Shown one piece after another: positions 5,355 through 7,756 of a stretch of 7,756 bases of DNA (position 1 is its first letter; every line of letters begins with the position of its first letter). The notes below the pieces were generated by a model that saw only the letters and a list, made by a program, of their open reading frames with translations, was not told where the DNA came from and ran no database searches. This stretch comes from Actinomycetota bacterium (GTDB lineage Bacteria; Actinomycetota; Humimicrobiia; Humimicrobiales; Humimicrobiaceae): positions 1-7,756 of the forward strand of contig PWYO01000281.1 of assembly GCA_003567835.1 (NCBI GenBank), read 5' to 3'. A program made the translations under genes and the position numbers.

Positions 5355-5782
5355 TCCTTAAACCAATTTTTGGGGGTGGTCTGGCAATAACCGGATTGAA
5401 CCAATAATTGAAAAAGCAATGTCTGCTCTTCTCTCTGAAAATAAAATAGATGGCTGCTGCAGGAACAGTCTGAGGCCCCAAAACCATGGTTTGGCTTAAA
5501 TATTTTACTTATACATCTTGCTGTCCGGCATTCATTTCTTTCCGGGAGGTTTTGAAAAAAAATATAATCCAAGCCAATATGCGAGCTGTCTAATAGATAA
5601 TCGATGTGCCAAAAAAGCCTCTTCTCCCGGCTCAGATGTCTGGTAACCCTGCTGTTTAAGCTGTTTAATGCTGACCCAATATAGACATAGCCTCCCGCAT
5701 AAAAATTAAGTTTGCCCAGCCTCCCTATAGATAAACAAAAATCTTGGCAGCTAGAGAGCACTAAACAGTATGTTCCTTTCAT
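5333..5782 (-). CDS. DUF123 family protein related to GIY-YIG nucleases
   Basis: A 149-residue protein. The order GTYCLVL (3-9), YAGGYVYIGSA (28-38), SRVTRHL (44-50), FWHIDYLL (57-64), NEC (83-85) and FGASDCSCSSHLFYF (101-115) is the full DUF123 pattern, a GIY-YIG-like fold also found fused to endonuclease III-type proteins in archaea. The GIY/YIG pair corresponds to GTY and YIG, with a possible catalytic Arg45 or Arg48, and Glu84. A structure-specific DNA nuclease or DNA-binding role is plausible but unproven. The start is set by an ATGA overlap with the upstream unknown gene, implying translational coupling; an earlier in-frame ATG (5824) lies inside that gene and adds nothing conserved. 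About 34 residues follow the last conserved motif, and they cover the overlap with metW. Confidence 0.85.
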   Translation of the reverse strand: MKGTYCLVLSSCQDFCLSIGRLGKLNFYAGGYVYIGSALNSLNSRVTRHLSREKRLFWHIDYLLDSSHIGLDYIFFQNLPERNECRTARCISKIFKPNHGFGASDCSCSSHLFYFQREEQTLLFQLLVQSGYCQTTPKNWFKDYLVIRK

Positions 5783-6207
5783 TTTTTCTGGATTCTGGTA
5801 AGGTTTACCAGCGTTCTCATGCATGCAGTTTTCCCTGTTTTTGCAAAATTAACAATTGGAGTTATCTGTTTGTTGGAATCAGAAATATAATGCAGACTGC
5901 AACTCCATTTACCATCTATAAATTCCAAATTCATCTTCTTTAATGTTGGCGTAATTTCCTTAATGCAGGATATTACCTGAGAAAGGTTGGGGACCCATAA
6001 AAGATCTTTTTTTTCCAGCTCAAAACTTGCATCATAGTTTGGAACCCAAACTTTGCATTTTGATTCTTGCTCCCACCCTAAAATTTTTTCCAAAAATACA
6101 AAAAGATCCTGGGGTAGAGCCAAAAACCGGTCCCCAGAATTCCATCTACACAAATCTTGTATCTCTTTGTTCCTGCACAGGTTTATATACTTTTTTGATA
6201 TTTCCAT
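5779..6207 (-). CDS. Conserved-looking hypothetical protein between lipA and DUF123 gene
   Basis: A 142-residue soluble protein that I cannot name. It begins MEISKKYINLCRNKEIQDLC, followed by RWNSGDRFLALPQDLFVFLE, and in the middle has KKDLLWVPNLSQVISCI (65-81). This layout, an N-terminal EIQ...W..GD and then a (W/L)-x-P-x-x-x-Q segment, reminds me of small unnamed proteins common in Firmicutes phages, but that is recollection and not a search. No membrane segment, signal peptide or catalytic motif is evident; five cysteines are scattered. The start is supported by GGGAAG 7 nt upstream, within lipA. The first 62 nt overlap the 3' end of lipA in another frame, and the stop overlaps the next ATG as ATGA, so it is embedded in the operon. 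It is a real gene by coupling and spacing; function unknown. Confidence 0.7.
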   Translation of the reverse strand: MEISKKYINLCRNKEIQDLCRWNSGDRFLALPQDLFVFLEKILGWEQESKCKVWVPNYDASFELEKKDLLWVPNLSQVISCIKEITPTLKKMNLEFIDGKWSCSLHYISDSNKQITPIVNFAKTGKTACMRTLVNLTRIQKK

Positions 6208-7084
6208 TGGTGGTCTTCCCTATCCCTTTTAGCATTAATGCTGCATTAAATGAAGAGCGTACAAATATACCGCTAGTAACAGATTGAATGCCGATTTCTT
6301 TTGCTAATTTTTCCAAATATTCAAACTCTTTGCTGCTATAATATTTTTTTACCGCGATATGTTCCAGCGAGGGGCTCAAGTATTGCCCGATGGTAACCAT
6401 ATCACAATCAGCTTTGTTTAAATCCTCCAACAATACTTTTAATTCTTCCATGGTTTCTCCCAAGCCAACCATAAACCCAGATTTGGTGGTTATATCCTTT
6501 TTTATTTTTTTTGCCTCTTTTAATATATTCAGTGAAGTATGATAATTGGCTGTGGGTCTTATTTGTGGATAATTTTTCTTTATGGTCTCAATATTATGGT
6601 TGAGCACGTTAATAGGTTGAGAGACAATTTTTCTTAAGTGGTTTTTGTTTCCTTTCAGGTCCGGGATCAGACACTCAATCTGGCAGGACGGTATCATCTT
6701 TTTTATTTCCCGGATGGTTTTTACAAAATGCTCTGCGCCACAATCGGTGAGGTCGTCCCTGGTTACAGAGGTCAGCACCACATACCTTAAACCCATTTTA
6801 CTGGCAGCAATGGCTACATTTCGGGGTTCATTTTCGTCCAGCGGCAAAGGATGTTTATGGGAAATACCACAAAAAGCGCAGTTCCTTAAGCATCTGTTGC
6901 CCATGAGCATAAAAGTTGCACACTTTTTACTAAAACATTCGAAAATGTTGGGACACTTGGCGCTTTGGCATACTGTATGTAAATTGGAGGCATCTACCAG
7001 CTTCTTGACTTCTTTTATATTATTGTAATTGAGGCTTAACCTTTTTTTAAGCCAATCTGGCTTGCTATTGGACAATTTTTCCAA
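6146..7084 (-). CDS. lipA: Lipoyl synthase (radical SAM)
   Basis: A 312-residue enzyme that inserts two sulfur atoms into protein-bound octanoyl groups, making the lipoyl cofactor of 2-oxoacid dehydrogenases and the glycine cleavage system. The auxiliary [4Fe-4S] cluster ligands are C39, C44 and C50 (CQSAKCPNIFEC); the radical-SAM cluster ligands are C65, C69 and C72 (CLRNCAFC). The auxiliary-cluster serine motif is RSSF (276-279). TSVTRDDLTDCGAEHF (105-120) matches the family, except Cys115 sits where Gly is normal. About 33 residues follow RSSF, longer than usual. No ATG precedes WLKKRL; the start is TTG at 7082-7084 (AGG 4 nt before it) or TTG at 7073-7075. It overlaps the parB 3' end by 20 nt (or 11), and the next gene begins inside its last 62 nt. 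Confidence 0.93.
   Translation of the reverse strand: MEKLSNSKPDWLKKRLSLNYNNIKEVKKLVDASNLHTVCQSAKCPNIFECFSKKCATFMLMGNRCLRNCAFCGISHKHPLPLDENEPRNVAIAASKMGLRYVVLTSVTRDDLTDCGAEHFVKTIREIKKMIPSCQIECLIPDLKGNKNHLRKIVSQPINVLNHNIETIKKNYPQIRPTANYHTSLNILKEAKKIKKDITTKSGFMVGLGETMEELKVLLEDLNKADCDMVTIGQYLSPSLEHIAVKKYYSSKEFEYLEKLAKEIGIQSVTSGIFVRSSFNAALMLKGIGKTTNGNIKKVYKPVQEQRDTRFV
6215..6220 (-). promoter_or_regulatory. Shine-Dalgarno site for the unknown gene, inside lipA
   Basis: Minus-strand GGGAAG lies 7 nt before the ATG at 6205-6207, within the lipA coding sequence. It argues that the 142-residue protein really starts there and overlaps lipA, rather than being a frameshifted continuation of it. Confidence 0.55.
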
Positions 7085-7756
7085 TAATCCTTTCCAGATC
7101 TTTTATGCTGCCGAAACTAATTTCTACCTTACCCTTTTTCTTGGTGATCTTTATTTTTACTGGTGCGCTTAAATGATTGGTAAGTTTTTCTGAGAGTTCG
7201 GGCAACTTTGAAGGCTGCAAAACATTTTTTTTCTTTGATTTTCTGGACTTTTGCTTTTGCTTTTCAACCAAATTCTCAACATCTCTAACACTTAAACGTT
7301 TTTTGGTAATCATGTGAGCAAGTTTTTTCTGGTCGTTTTCTTCGTCCAGACCAATCAAGCTTCGAGCATGGCCGGCACTTATTTTACGATCATCAACAAG
7401 TTTCTGTACTTCAATAGGCAAAGAAAGGAGCCTTAAAAAATTTGTGATGGCAGCCCTGCTTTTACCTACCCTCTGAGAAAGTGTCTCATGGGTTATTTGA
7501 AATTCATCGATCAGCTGTCGAAAAGTAAAAGCCAGCTCTATTGGGCTTAAATCATCACGGTGAATGTTTTCAATAAGCGCCATCTCCACGGAAGAAGTAT
7601 CGTCGATATTTTCGGAAATCAGGCAGGGGATGGTGGATAAACCTGCAAGCTTTGAAGCCCTAAATCTGCGCTCTCCTGCAATGATCTCATAATTTTTTTC
7701 CTGCCCCTCTATGGTTCTTACCAGTATAGGCTGGATAACCCCAAATTCTTTAATAG
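7065..7756 (-). CDS. parB: ParB/Spo0J chromosome-partitioning protein (5' end outside window)
   Basis: The frame is open from the window edge to TAG at 7065-7067, giving 229 residues; roughly the first 60-70, including the GGHR/NxR-type box I, are missing. ParB clamps load at parS sites, bind CTP and act with ParA to segregate new chromosomes. Visible parts are YEIIAGERRFRASKLAGL (22-39, the GERRxRA CTP-binding box), ALIENIHRDDLSPIE (59-73, the ENxxR box), the helix-turn-helix around QRVGKSRAAITNFLRLLSLP (94-113), the region KISAGHARSL (124-133), a lysine-rich linker (165-177) and a short C-terminal dimerisation domain (about 185-229). Chromosomal ParB genes usually follow parA near the origin; here the other side cannot be seen, but the downstream neighbour is lipA, with overlapping ends. 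Confidence 0.95.
   Translation of the reverse strand, partial: IKEFGVIQPILVRTIEGQEKNYEIIAGERRFRASKLAGLSTIPCLISENIDDTSSVEMALIENIHRDDLSPIELAFTFRQLIDEFQITHETLSQRVGKSRAAITNFLRLLSLPIEVQKLVDDRKISAGHARSLIGLDEENDQKKLAHMITKKRLSVRDVENLVEKQKQKSRKSKKKNVLQPSKLPELSEKLTNHLSAPVKIKITKKKGKVEISFGSIKDLERIIGKIVQ

Noticed and set aside
5380..5410. tRNA T-arm-like sequence GGTTCAATCC on the minus strand
   Set aside because: The flanking bases do not form a T-stem, no acceptor or anticodon arms are found, and it lies inside the DUF123-type gene.
6146..6230. Frameshift joining lipA and the unknown gene into one protein
   Set aside because: LipA is complete through its last conserved motif, and the second gene has its own ribosome site and unrelated content, so two overlapping genes are the simpler reading; a sequence error at the overlap cannot be fully excluded.
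1..7756. CRISPR array, insertion sequence or prophage
   Set aside because: No spaced direct repeats, transposase, integrase or terminal repeats were seen; genes are almost all housekeeping with short gaps.

Overview
The window is an AT-rich bacterial chromosome segment (roughly 40% GC by eye) packed with housekeeping genes and almost no free space. Canonical sigma70-type promoters, clear Shine-Dalgarno sites on most genes, MetX plus MetW, ParB, LipA and a class I glutamine synthetase of the alpha-like type all point to a bacterium. Many cysteine-rich and Fe-S-type proteins suggest an anaerobic or low-oxygen lifestyle. I cannot assign a phylum from sequence alone. The MetX-MetW pair is best known from Proteobacteria but also occurs in candidate phyla; an Omnitrophota-like lineage is only a guess. 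No mobile element, CRISPR array, rRNA or tRNA was seen.

Layout. Positions 1-554 hold the C-terminal part of glutamine synthetase (+), closed by a long hairpin terminator at 581-640. A Cof-type HAD phosphatase (-, 651-1445) and a stand-alone Lrp/AsnC ligand-binding domain protein (-, 1585-1830) follow, each with its own putative promoter. The Lrp-like gene diverges from a class II sugar-bisphosphate aldolase (+, 1978-2988), which carries an unusual cysteine-containing C-terminal tail. After a small repeat-rich gap, an Rrf2 regulator with three cysteines (-, 3127-3540) diverges from metX-metW (+, 3654-5354), a methionine-synthesis operon. The two divergent promoters share overlapping -35 boxes, and a palindrome covers the regulator's own -10 and start point.

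The right third is a minus-strand cluster read from the right edge: parB (partial) > lipA > a small unknown protein > a DUF123/GIY-YIG-type protein. Every adjacent pair overlaps (about 20, 62 and 4 nt), so the four genes look like one translationally coupled operon. The last gene runs 22 nt into the 3' end of metW, so the two convergent operons have no spacer between them.

How the genes may work together: the Rrf2 protein has an IscR/NsrR-like cysteine set and is placed to control itself and possibly methionine synthesis, which would link Fe-S, redox or sulfur status to sulfur amino-acid supply. LipA is itself an Fe-S radical SAM enzyme that consumes S-adenosylmethionine and sulfur. The parB-lipA linkage has no obvious functional logic. 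The most notable items are the Rrf2/metXW switch, the aldolase tail and the overlapping parB-lipA-unknown-DUF123 cluster.
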